From Pedobacter frigidisoli (GTDB taxonomy: Bacteria > Bacteroidota > Bacteroidia > Sphingobacteriales > Sphingobacteriaceae), in the NCBI RefSeq assembly GCF_004331675.1, contig NZ_SJSN01000012.1:95786-159785 (forward strand): a stretch of DNA of 64,000 nucleotides, given 5' to 3'. Below the pieces are notes generated by a model, which was not told where the DNA came from, did not search any database, and saw only the letters and a list, made by a program, of their open reading frames with translations. Position 1 is the first letter of the stretch. Each line of letters begins with the position of its first letter. Positions 35,143 through 43,482 of the stretch are shown here, one piece after another. The position numbers and the translations under genes were made by a program.

Positions 35143-37887
35143 TTAACGAAAATCCAAGAACAATGTCCCCGAAATCGACTTGTCTGAAGGTTTATTTTTT
35201 TGACTTTCGGGTCCGAGCGAACTTGCTGCCTGAAACTTGGTACCGATGGGACTTATTCCCCTTAAAAAACCCAGACTGGCTTTAGGGAATGCTGGTTCCA
35301 CATTGTTGTTCTTGAGTGCATCCTGCTCTCTTGCCGGGCTGAGCATTTGAAGATATGTATTGTAATCATTAGTGTACACGGTAAAGGGCGCCTCCCTGTT
35401 TTCGATTACCGTCCAATTAACTTCCGAATGGTAACCTTTAAACTCCGGATATCCCCAGGTTTCACCTGTGATCGAATTATTATAATCCTTACGCCAGACA
35501 CCAAATTTTTGTCCCTTTAATCTATTCTTCCAAACACGGTAGGGACCTCTGCCCAGATATTTCATGCCCGTAATTTTTTCCTCGGGATATTCAAAGGTGA
35601 TCCCCATAAAATCCGCCTCAGTCTGTTGGCTGTAGGTATAGTCTAGTTTAACAGGCTGTCCGGCTGTAAAAGTCCATTTCACCTGCAATGAGTCAGCTCC
35701 CTGATAATTTGCCTCAACGATATAATTACCGCTCTCTGCACGATGTTTAAACCACTTTAAGGTAGTTTTTACTCCGGCAAGTGCAGGTCCGGAAGATAGA
35801 GAAACCGAGGTGTTGGCTTTCTCTATCTTTTGTAAATAACCTGTGGCATTATCAAAGCAATAGGCAATACCGTCAGATCTGACCTTCAGTATATTGTTGT
35901 TTTCCCCGGCACTGATAACTGATTTTTCTTTGTTCATAGGTTTTAATGCAGCAAGATATCCAGGTTTTTTTTCCACCCTGCTCCAAGTAAAAACCTCCAA
36001 TCCGTCAGGTCCGAATGCGGACAGGTAGAGCGCATCATAGTTTACCGAAAATTTCGGCAATGTTAAGGTGCCCTTTATCCCGGGCCCTAAATTCGGGGAT
36101 ACTAGGGAGCCCCTTGATACAATTTTAGAATCGGCTGAAGGTTCTCCGGGCAATGAGAATTTAATTAAGGTATATTTAAAAGTGCACTGATTGAGATTTG
36201 CAAATGTGTAGCGGTTTTCTATCGGAATTATACCGTTGAAGCTCTCACCATCTGGTGGAAGCGCTAAATAAATCGGAGACCAAATCTCCTTAATCGCATA
36301 GAAACTTGCCTCTTTCTCTCTATGCGGGCCTAAAATTCCGTCCGGTGCATGGTTCCCATCCCCGTCATATCTTCCGTTCTGATCTGTACGGATAACACTC
36401 TCGTCAACGAAGGACCAAATGAAACCGCCTGCGCCGTGAGGGTGCCTGAGCATTTGTTTCCAAAAGTCATCAAGCCCTGCCCCTGCTCCGCCATCATACA
36501 GCCCATGCATAAATTCAGTGGGGAAAAATACCTCCTGACCAGAATCAGCCGCTTTGACCATGTAATTGTAATCAGGATAATGTTTGGTATCAGTGCCGGC
36601 AAATTTTGCCCAGGGATGGATTACCGTACGGCTTTGAGGGTCGTAAATTGCATAATCATTGTCCAAATCCGTATTCCAGCCACCCTCATTCCCATTGGCC
36701 CAGAAAATAATCGAAGGGTGATTTACGTCTCTGGTCACCAGTTCCTTGACCAGTCTATGTCCGACCTCACCATCATATTTCGCCTGCCATCCGGTTAATT
36801 CGTTAATTACGTATAATCCTAGGGAATCACACAAATCCAGGAATTCCGCATCTGGCGGATAATGAGACATTCTGACGGCATTCATATTCATTTCTTTCAT
36901 CAGCTTTATATCCTTCAGATGAACTCCACGGCTCAAGGTTCGTCCTGTTTCCGGCCAGAAACTATGTCGGTTACTGCCCTTTAGAATCGTTCTTCTCCCG
37001 TTCACATAAAAGCCGGCGTTCTTACGCAACTCTAGCGTTCTGAAACCAAATTTCTGCGTAATTTTGTGTAGAGTATTTCGCTTTTTAACACCAACCACAA
37101 CCTGGTATAGGTTCGGGAATTCCGGACTCCATAGTAGCGGGCTCTTGAATTTAGACTTTAGCCTGAACGAATCACTGACTGCATCGGTTTTCATGGTGAA
37201 AGGCTTGCCAATGTCTTTGCCATTTACGGTTTGAACCTGGGCAACCATTGTTTCACCTCCTTTTAAATTTCGTGGATATACATCCATTTCCAGGGATCCG
37301 TCTGCTTTTGCATTTACGGCAACCCTGTCGATGTAAACATTGGGCACAACTTCCAGATAAACCGGTCTGAAAATACCACCGAAAATCCAAAAATCACTCT
37401 TACGCTCGGCGCTATTAACAGAAGGATTTGCCGAAGTTTTATCAACTGTTACCTCTAACAGGTTCTTTCCGCTAGGTTTTAGCAGACTGATGATGTCATA
37501 CTTAAAACGGTAGAAACCGCCCTGGTGAACTGGTCCCGCGAGCTCATTATTTATTCTAACCCTGGTATCAGTCATTGATCCTTCAAAAACGATAAATACC
37601 CTTTTATCTTTTACGGGGACTAAATCAAAATTATACCTATAAATTCCCTGTTCATTTGACTTAACCTTGTCGTGCCCATAATTATAGGTACCAAAACCTT
37701 GCATTTCCCAGTTCGAGGGCACTTTAATTTTTGTCCACTCTCCACTCTTTCTGCCATCACTACAGTAAAAGTCCCATAAGACGGTATGGTCCTTATCTGT
37801 TCCTGAAAGATATTTGATTAAGGTTTTCTGGGAAAATCCGTTCGGACAAATTGTTGTAAAAACTATATAAAGAGTTATTTTTTTCAT
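35143..37887 (-). CDS. GH2 beta-galactosidase-like enzyme, large form
   Basis: A 914-residue secreted GH2 enzyme with full domain order: jelly roll with VPSNWEMQGFGTYNYG, Ig-like sandwich, TIM barrel, then C-terminal sandwiches including the beta-galactosidase small-chain-like region (PYRVWKNRLKGQKFGVWRK). Catalytic residues: acid/base Glu in FWANGNEGGWN and nucleophile Glu in FFPTEFMHGL. NRHSFWPETGR and MSHYPPDAEFLDLCDSLGL are typical. It is the first gene of the eight-gene cluster and should remove beta-galactosyl side chains of rhamnogalacturonan. The dehydrogenase gene follows after 18 bp. Confidence 0.9.
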   Translation of the reverse strand: MKKITLYIVFTTICPNGFSQKTLIKYLSGTDKDHTVLWDFYCSDGRKSGEWTKIKVPSNWEMQGFGTYNYGHDKVKSNEQGIYRYNFDLVPVKDKRVFIVFEGSMTDTRVRINNELAGPVHQGGFYRFKYDIISLLKPSGKNLLEVTVDKTSANPSVNSAERKSDFWIFGGIFRPVYLEVVPNVYIDRVAVNAKADGSLEMDVYPRNLKGGETMVAQVQTVNGKDIGKPFTMKTDAVSDSFRLKSKFKSPLLWSPEFPNLYQVVVGVKKRNTLHKITQKFGFRTLELRKNAGFYVNGRRTILKGSNRHSFWPETGRTLSRGVHLKDIKLMKEMNMNAVRMSHYPPDAEFLDLCDSLGLYVINELTGWQAKYDGEVGHRLVKELVTRDVNHPSIIFWANGNEGGWNTDLDNDYAIYDPQSRTVIHPWAKFAGTDTKHYPDYNYMVKAADSGQEVFFPTEFMHGLYDGGAGAGLDDFWKQMLRHPHGAGGFIWSFVDESVIRTDQNGRYDGDGNHAPDGILGPHREKEASFYAIKEIWSPIYLALPPDGESFNGIIPIENRYTFANLNQCTFKYTLIKFSLPGEPSADSKIVSRGSLVSPNLGPGIKGTLTLPKFSVNYDALYLSAFGPDGLEVFTWSRVEKKPGYLAALKPMNKEKSVISAGENNNILKVRSDGIAYCFDNATGYLQKIEKANTSVSLSSGPALAGVKTTLKWFKHRAESGNYIVEANYQGADSLQVKWTFTAGQPVKLDYTYSQQTEADFMGITFEYPEEKITGMKYLGRGPYRVWKNRLKGQKFGVWRKDYNNSITGETWGYPEFKGYHSEVNWTVIENREAPFTVYTNDYNTYLQMLSPAREQDALKNNNVEPAFPKASLGFLRGISPIGTKFQAASSLGPESQKNKPSDKSISGTLFLDFR

Positions 37888-38138
37888 AGAAAGATGGGAA
37901 TTGCCGTTGATTTTCGCGCAACAAGTTTAATGAAAGGTTAACAGCATTACAAAGTAATTCTTAATAGCCATTAAAAACTTGTCAAATTGTACATATTTCT
38001 TGGCATGGCGTACAAATACTCTTTATTTCGAACTGAAACAGTCGCAAGATTTTCAGGAGCACCCTTATTTACCTCGCTGTTATCTTAACAATGAGTTAAA
38101 TAATGATGAATAAATAATATTAACCAAAATAAAAACAT
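37888..38138 (-). promoter_or_regulatory. Upstream control region of the 35-26 kb minus-strand cluster
   Basis: AT-rich 250-bp region before the GH2 start. It contains an inverted repeat, TTGTAC at 37987-37992 and GTACAA at 38010-38015, spaced by 17 bp, about 100 bp before the start codon. On the minus strand a TTTG followed about 21 bp later by TACAATTTG overlaps it and resembles the -33/-7 layout. An operator/promoter overlap is possible. Confidence 0.4.
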
Positions 38139-38482
38139 TTAAAAAGCAGTGAGCTCGGCCAAATGGGTCACGCTCGAATTGTATGAGGAGTTAATTGTTA
38201 CTTTAATATATCGGGCAGGCTTTGAATCCCGATTCAAAAAAGACGTGCTGTGGGTTCTTGTTGTTTTGAAAATCCGCGTTTCCGGCATCTACCCAGGTTT
38301 TGTTATCCTGACTGATCTGTACATTAACCTCATTTGGCTTCCCACTCTGATCCCCCTGTCTTGGCAAGATAGGCATTCCGTGGAAGGCTTTGACCTCACC
38401 CATGTCTACGGTAAGGAACTGGGGAGGTGGGGCCGAGGTTCCCTGCCACTGTGAATGCAGAAGGTACTGTTATCGCCATCCA
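38139..38482 (-). pseudogene. Remnant of a discoidin (F5/8 type C) domain lipoprotein
   Basis: Minus-strand pieces read LDGDNSTF, then after a one-base shift HSQWQGTSAPPPQFLTVDMG and GEVKAFHGMPILPRQGD. NEVNVQISQDNKTWVDAGN and FQNNKNPQHVFFESGFK follow, then after another shift ARYIKVTINSSYNSSVTHLA, ending ELTAF and TAA. This is the C-terminal galactose-binding/discoidin domain found in SusD-adjacent surface lipoproteins. The missing G in 'TTCTG(G)CATTCACAG' marks the first shift. The rest of the gene is absent. It lies just before the GH2-led cluster on the same strand. Confidence 0.7.
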
Positions 38483-38559
38483 GTCAAAAGATCAAGAGCA
38501 TCTATAATCGGTAGGTTGGTAAGTTTGTAAGGACAACAGGGTTAAAAAAGCAATTAAAC

Positions 38560-38701
38560 TGATGACATATGAGTATTTGCCTCTATACGAGGTAGCAGAA
38601 CGCACCGGGCTGCAGAGTAGCTCAACCTTTTCAAGGGCGTAAAAAAAGAATTTGGAAAATCTCCATTAGAGTATATACAGGCCTTAAGAAAGAAGCCATA
38701 A
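38560..38701 (+). pseudogene. Remnant of an AraC-family regulator (last HTH)
   Basis: Plus-strand text EVAERTGLQSSSTFSRA is followed by TAA. A one-base shift restores KKEFGKSPLEYIQALRKKP and a stop at 38701. This is the end of the second AraC HTH ('ERTGFxSxSxFSRxFKKxFGxSPxxY'). No N-terminal part is present. Together with the discoidin remnant it suggests that the regulatory and uptake end of a polysaccharide locus was deleted here. Confidence 0.68.
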
Positions 38702-39351
38702 CAATCTGATAGTATTGGGAGGATATGGCCTGTTCGTAAGTTCATTTGTTCAATAGCTTCAGATCAGTTATCATTTCGCCCGTAAACTAGATTAGCACCT
38801 ATTTTAAATAAATAATATTACATCTTTTTCAGAAGATAGTTATTTGAACTCACTAACTATATTATTTCGGAGCCTGTCACCTCATGGCTCAACCACCATC
38901 CGGCATTTTCAATAAACATTTTTTGTTGTAAATAACGGGCGTCAAAAAGTCAATTGACGAACTGGACAATTTCTTCATAGTCAATTAGTCCATGTATGCA
39001 GAATAAGAAATCAGTCCCATTCATGCCTGATAAATGCTCCTACCGCCCATAAGCCATTTTCTCTGATCTGGTGATTAAAGTGGAAATCATTCTGGTTGGC
39101 GCTTTTTTGTCAATCTACTTAACGATTGACAATTAAAACTTTATATCAAATTAATTTCTGGTGGAGTGGGTTAATCCACCCTGGTTTAGCCCATGCTTCG
39201 GTAAATTCATTTTAAGTATCCTCAGAAGAAGTAAAAACACAATTGTGGTATAATAGCTACATCTAGCTATCGGCCGAAACAAGAGGCCAGAAAGTCTCAA
39301 AAACTAACTACATTTGCTTTCTAACCCGAACGTTATTCCTTCAAAACATTT
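38702..39351. other. Intergenic stretch before the Crp/Fnr-like gene
   Basis: About 650 bp. A minus-strand stretch at about 38870-39030 reads MNGTDFLFCIHGLIDYEEIV, one in-frame stop, then FDARYLQQKMFIENAGWWLS, which looks protein-like but matches no family I can name. The right end must contain the promoter of the gene at 39352. Confidence 0.4.
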
Positions 39352-39945
39352 ATGCTTCCTGATTTCATTATCGAACTCATAAGATTAAAGTTAAATAAAC
39401 GGATCCCAGAAGATTTTCTTCAGGATCTGCAAAAAAATGCTCAGCTGGTAGAAATCGATAAAGGAGATATTCTTTTTTCGAATCAAGCAAAGCAGAACAG
39501 GACTTTCGTTATTGTCGCCGGCAGTCTGATAAGGTTCGTCAATACCCCTGGAGGTGAAGACCGCGCCACCATGTTTTATACAGAGACATTTTTTCCGATA
39601 GTGGGAAATAATTTTGCGGAAATCAAGGCCTCCAGTTTAGCATACTATATAAGAGCAAACGAAAATACAAAATTGGTGGAATTTAAGCAGGATTTTGCCA
39701 TTTCCTGTATCGAAAAATATCCATCTCTGGCAAAAATGATGTTCCTGAATATGGTTGATTATTTTCAGATCCACTATCTCATCCAAAACCATCTCGTTGC
39801 CCTTACAAGCATCGATTTCTTTCAATGGCTGATGGAACAGTATGGCTTTATTTTCATGCGGTTTCAATCTCAGGATATTGCAAGCTTTATGGGGATTACG
39901 CCCGCGTGGTTCAGCAAGCTCAAAAGGAAAGCCAACCAAAAATAA
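39352..39945 (+). CDS. Crp/Fnr-family transcriptional regulator
   Basis: A 197-residue cytoplasmic protein. Residues about 20-115 form a cyclic-nucleotide-binding-like beta roll (LVEIDKGDILFSNQ, FVIVAGSLIRFV). A long helix and a short C-terminal HTH follow: FQSQDIASFMGITPAWFSKL. This is the common Bacteroidota Crp-like type with a shortened recognition helix. Residues that bind cAMP in Crp are not conserved, so the signal is unknown. It lies 130 bp before the CocE-like hydrolase in the same direction and may control it. Confidence 0.8.
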   Translation: MLPDFIIELIRLKLNKRIPEDFLQDLQKNAQLVEIDKGDILFSNQAKQNRTFVIVAGSLIRFVNTPGGEDRATMFYTETFFPIVGNNFAEIKASSLAYYIRANENTKLVEFKQDFAISCIEKYPSLAKMMFLNMVDYFQIHYLIQNHLVALTSIDFFQWLMEQYGFIFMRFQSQDIASFMGITPAWFSKLKRKANQK

Positions 39946-40074
39946 GTTTCTGAACTCTATTTTTTTTCTTGTCTTTATTCAAGAATATGTTGTTTTTTAA
40001 CTCCTAATTTTATCATCTCAAGAAGCCGAAAAACGATTTGCGGCCTTAATTAATATTTTATAAAATATAAAGTG

Positions 40075-41829
40075 ATGAATAGAATAACAGACAAAATGAT
40101 TTTCAAACCGGCATTTGGATACATTGACAACGGTATCGAACACGGCGTACTAAGTCCCTTTGAAACCAAGGATACTGTTTTAAAGAAAGGTGAACAGATA
40201 GCCCCAGGCTTTAAACCCCTTGATTGCGACATCCGGTATCTGAAAGATATCCCCGTAAAACTGCGGGACGGCACTACCATTTATACCGATATTTTTCTAC
40301 CTGTTACCGAAGAAAAGGTCCCTGTACTGATTGGCTGGAGCCCATATGGGAAAAGTGCGGGAACTGCTCCCAGATATGTCAATCTTTTCAACATGCTGGG
40401 GATGGGCAATGCATGGAGTTCGGGTCTGACGAAATTTGAAGCGCCTGATCCCGCTTATTGGGTTCAACATGGCTATGCGGTATGCAACCCTGATGCACGT
40501 GGGATCGCCCATAGCGAAGGGGATATCACAATGATCGGTTCGCAGGAAGCGGAGGATTGTTATGACCTTATAGAATGGCTGGCTGAGCAAGACTGGTCCA
40601 ACCACAAAACGGCATTGTCGGGAACTTCGTATCTCGCCTTTTCCCAATGGTTTATCGCTGCGCTACAGCCTCCACACCTTACCTGCATAAGCCCGACCGA
40701 AGGTCTTCAGGATGCCTACCGCGACCTGGCGTACATCGGCGGCATTCCGGATCCCAACTTTATCCATCGTTTACAAGTAAACCACGTTAGTGCTTCTGGA
40801 GCAAACCGGGAAGATTTGGCGGCGGAACTGGAAGCCTATCCATTAGCAGACTGCGAACTGTGGAAAGACAAAATAGCCGATGTTTCAAAAATCAATGTAC
40901 CAGCCTATGTGGTAGCAAGTTATTCAAATACCTTGCACACTATGGGAACTTTCCGATCATGGCGTTCGTTAGGCTCGGCTGAAAAATGGCTGCGCATTCA
41001 CGATAGTCAGGAATGGCCTGATTATTACAGTACGGAATCCACAGAGGATCTTCGTAGGTTCTTTGATTATTACCTACTCGGCAAAAAAAACGGTTGGGAA
41101 AAAACACCGGCCGTACGCTACTCCCTTCTGGATCTTCAGGGAAATAACCGCACCGGCCTTGTAGCCATGTCTTTTCCTCCGGATGAGTCAGAGCCTCAGC
41201 GTTATTATATGAGTGGCAGGACAAGAACCCTACAGCCCACTCCCGACAGTGATGAACTTGCAGTGCGTTATTTTCCAGATGCGTTACCATGCCGGGTATC
41301 GTTCCAAACTACCTTCGAAAAGGATATCACTTTTCTCGGCTATCCAAAAGTTAAGCTCTTTATGGAAGCGGAAAAGACAGATGATATGGATGTATTTGTC
41401 TGGGTCCAGAAAATTGACAGGTTAGGCAATGTACTAAGTGAATTTGTTGTGCCAAACCGCAATGCTGCATTGCAGGATTTCACACAGGATGGCGCTTCTG
41501 CCCTGCGCTACAAAGGACCAAATGGCCGTTTACGCGCCTCAAGCAGAAATCTAGATACAGCTCTGTCTACAGATGAGATTCCCGCTTATAGTTTTGACCG
41601 TATAGAAAAGCTCTCGGAAAAGGAAATTGTAGAATTGGATATCATTCTAAGTCCAATCGGCATGGTCTATTATGCCGGAGATACATTACGGGTGATGATC
41701 AGCAGTAAAGATGAGATAGGGTCGGTAATGCCAGGAACACCGGGATGTATAACCAATAATAAAGGAATACATATCCTGTACACAGGCGGAAAACATGCAA
41801 GCTATCTTCAAATGCCCGTTGTTAAATAA
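40075..41829 (+). CDS. CocE/NonD-family hydrolase (X-Pro dipeptidyl peptidase-like)
   Basis: A 584-residue alpha/beta hydrolase without an evident signal peptide. The N-terminal part has KDIPVKLRDGTTIYTDIFLP and NPDARGIAHSEGD; the nucleophile Ser is in ALSGTSYLAFSQW (near residue 183). The C-terminal jelly roll, typical of the X-Pro/CocE class, carries KLFMEAEKTDDMDVFVWVQK and YAGDTLRVMISSKDE. The ATG at 40075 directly follows an in-frame GTG at 40072; I prefer the ATG. Such enzymes hydrolyse esters, amides or acyl groups; the substrate is not predictable here. A strong hairpin terminator follows. Confidence 0.88.
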   Translation: MNRITDKMIFKPAFGYIDNGIEHGVLSPFETKDTVLKKGEQIAPGFKPLDCDIRYLKDIPVKLRDGTTIYTDIFLPVTEEKVPVLIGWSPYGKSAGTAPRYVNLFNMLGMGNAWSSGLTKFEAPDPAYWVQHGYAVCNPDARGIAHSEGDITMIGSQEAEDCYDLIEWLAEQDWSNHKTALSGTSYLAFSQWFIAALQPPHLTCISPTEGLQDAYRDLAYIGGIPDPNFIHRLQVNHVSASGANREDLAAELEAYPLADCELWKDKIADVSKINVPAYVVASYSNTLHTMGTFRSWRSLGSAEKWLRIHDSQEWPDYYSTESTEDLRRFFDYYLLGKKNGWEKTPAVRYSLLDLQGNNRTGLVAMSFPPDESEPQRYYMSGRTRTLQPTPDSDELAVRYFPDALPCRVSFQTTFEKDITFLGYPKVKLFMEAEKTDDMDVFVWVQKIDRLGNVLSEFVVPNRNAALQDFTQDGASALRYKGPNGRLRASSRNLDTALSTDEIPAYSFDRIEKLSEKEIVELDIILSPIGMVYYAGDTLRVMISSKDEIGSVMPGTPGCITNNKGIHILYTGGKHASYLQMPVVK

Positions 41830-41844
41830 GGTGGCACCATTGAT

Positions 41845-41878
41845 AACTCCCTTCTCAATAGAAAGGGAGTTACTTTTT
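41845..41878 (+). terminator. Intrinsic terminator of the CocE-like gene
   Basis: A perfect 9-bp stem (AACTCCCTT / AAGGGAGTT, 9-base loop) is followed by ACTTTTTA, 16 bp past the stop codon. Confidence 0.82.
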
Positions 41879-42047
41879 ACCTATACTGCATAAAGACGCT
41901 ATAAAAGTTTTGAACAACATTATAAAGAACCATAATTATCAACATTCGCTAATAATTTTTTATGTTAGAAAAACAATGTAACACGAATCACAATTCATTC
42001 AGCAGCCCTCACGCAATAGTACGGTATATGGTTAAACGCTATAACCT

Positions 42048-42370
42048 TTACAGCCCTCTCTTGCTCTTGAACCAGACCAATGGTCCTACAAAACTGACCA
42101 GCAGAAGTATAATTCCATAAACATATCCATACTTCCACTACAGTTCCGGCAAAGGTTTGAAGTTCGTCCCATAAATCTCTGCAATCAGAGTGGGCAGGGA
42201 GATACATACCGCAACGATAGTAAGGGTCTTAAATCTGCGGTTCTGTTCAAGATCGGCTTTACTTGATACATATTCCTTCAGATCGTCCAGGCATTCAAAA
42301 TTATTCTTAAGGTATTCATTTATAACCGAAAGATCATTTAAATCAATCGAGATCGCCTCTCTATAAGAGA
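42048..42370 (-). pseudogene. CorA-type divalent cation channel remnant with in-frame stop
   Basis: The minus-strand frame reads NDLSVINEYLKNNFECLDDL and KADLEQNRRFKTLTIVAVCI, then LPTLIAEIYGTNFKPLPEL. A TAG follows at 42138-42140, then WKYGYVYGIILLLVSFVGPL and VWFKSKRGL, stopping at 42048. The two membrane helices and the pore signature place are those of CorA; the signature reads GTN where GMN is usual. Only the C-terminal part remains: the large cytoplasmic domain is missing upstream of about 42370. Confidence 0.68.
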
Positions 42371-42496
42371 AGAAAATTATAAGAGGACCCCCCAGCCTAA
42401 TAGTTAGACATCACATCCGCCGCTATTGACTTAAGCCGGGAGACAAAGTCGCTTTCGCCTTTTTAGAATGAAGACAACGAAAACAGATCAGCCAAT

Positions 42497-42940
42497 TTAC
42501 CGTGAAGTGGCTAGGCCACTTTCAATAAAAGCTTTAAGGTGAACTAGCGTACCCTTCCAATACAAGTTCATATGTCTATAGATTGATTCCGTCGGAAAAT
42601 TTCTCAGCAATAGCGTTAGCCGGGTACCTTTGCCTGCCTGGTGCAATAAAAATGTTATCACCGAATAATGTTTTGTTTCATCAGACAGACCCGACAAAGA
42701 ACTTAAATGTTAATAGCTGAGGTTTTCCTCAGTTTTGAAAGCTAAGACCTTCCCGCTATTTTCAAACCGGATATGATGGAAACCCGTGATACTTATTCGG
42801 TTTCCGGTTGTCCATTCGGTCGAAACACTGATCTCCGTTTCCTGCTCACCCGTCCATTGCTTCATTATTTCCGGTTGGGTTAAAGCACGCCAAACCATCC
42901 GTGGAACTGCGTCAATGATCCTGTTTTCCATTGTATCCAT
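42497..42940 (-). pseudogene. SRPBCC (AHSA1-like) gene with an in-frame TAA
   Basis: One frame of 148 codons holds a START/AHSA1-like domain: IIDAVPRMVWRALTQPEIMK, WTTGNRISITGFHH and GKVLAFKTEENLSY. A TAA follows at 42710-42712, then HLSSLSGLSDETKHYSVITF and NFPTESIYRHMNLYW in the same frame. Length and order match complete family members, so a single nonsense mutation splits it. It lies 73 bp after the YciI-like gene on the same strand; such small-ligand-binding proteins often occur with YciI neighbours. Confidence 0.75.
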
Positions 42941-43013
42941 AGCAGACCTGTATAATTACGGCCCTTTAGTAGCTTTTGCTCAGAAAGGTAGCCGCGCCAT
43001 TTGAAAAGATGAA

Positions 43014-43343
43014 TTAGCCCCTAAATAACTTTTGTAAGGTTAGCAGCATCTTATGCTTAAAGGTTTGATACTTCCCAAAAAAAGGATCCCATTCAAGAAG
43101 TGTCGATTCCCCGACGAGCCCTTGAATGGTGAACGGGTCCTGAGCTACAATATATTGTGCTTCCTCAACATTTTCAACTTTTATTATAAGCATGGCTGAT
43201 TTTACCGGAGTATTTAGCAATGGACCGGATGCGACTAATTTCTCGTCCTCAACTAGTTGCTCTAGATATTTGATATGGGCGGTAAGATAATCCTTCCAGC
43301 CTTCTTCATTTGGATGAGTGTAAGTGGCAATAAAATATTTCAT
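43014..43343 (-). CDS. YciI-family protein
   Basis: A 109-residue protein with the ferredoxin-like fold of the YciI/YCII family: MKYFIATYTHPNEEGW, HIKYLEQLVEDEKLVASGPL, AMLIIKVENVEEAQYIVAQD and the FxxxGL-type stretch DPFTIQGLVGESTLLEWDPF. The family's catalytic-type His-Asp pair is represented by the His in AHIKYLE and the Asp in AQDPF. Role in metabolism is not well defined. A stop-interrupted SRPBCC gene follows. It has about 20 extra C-terminal residues compared with the core family. Confidence 0.8.
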   Translation of the reverse strand: MKYFIATYTHPNEEGWKDYLTAHIKYLEQLVEDEKLVASGPLLNTPVKSAMLIIKVENVEEAQYIVAQDPFTIQGLVGESTLLEWDPFFGKYQTFKHKMLLTLQKLFRG

Positions 43344-43482
43344 TTTTCAAAATTATAATAATTTTCGGCTTTATTTAAACTACGTACATGGTCAAGTAGC
43401 CAAGCTTTTTCGTAGATTCTTTCATGGATTACCGGAAATCACTTTGTGAGACTTCATTGACAATTGGAAGTTACTGACATTC

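Noticed and set aside
23520..42940. Stop-codon reassignment to explain in-frame TAG/TAA codons in GH92, CorA and SRPBCC genes
   Set aside because: Both TAG and TAA are used as ordinary terminators by intact genes in the window (for example TAG ends the amylase gene at 21074 and TAA ends many others), and the long intact genes contain no internal stops. Both codons being recoded in only three genes is not plausible.
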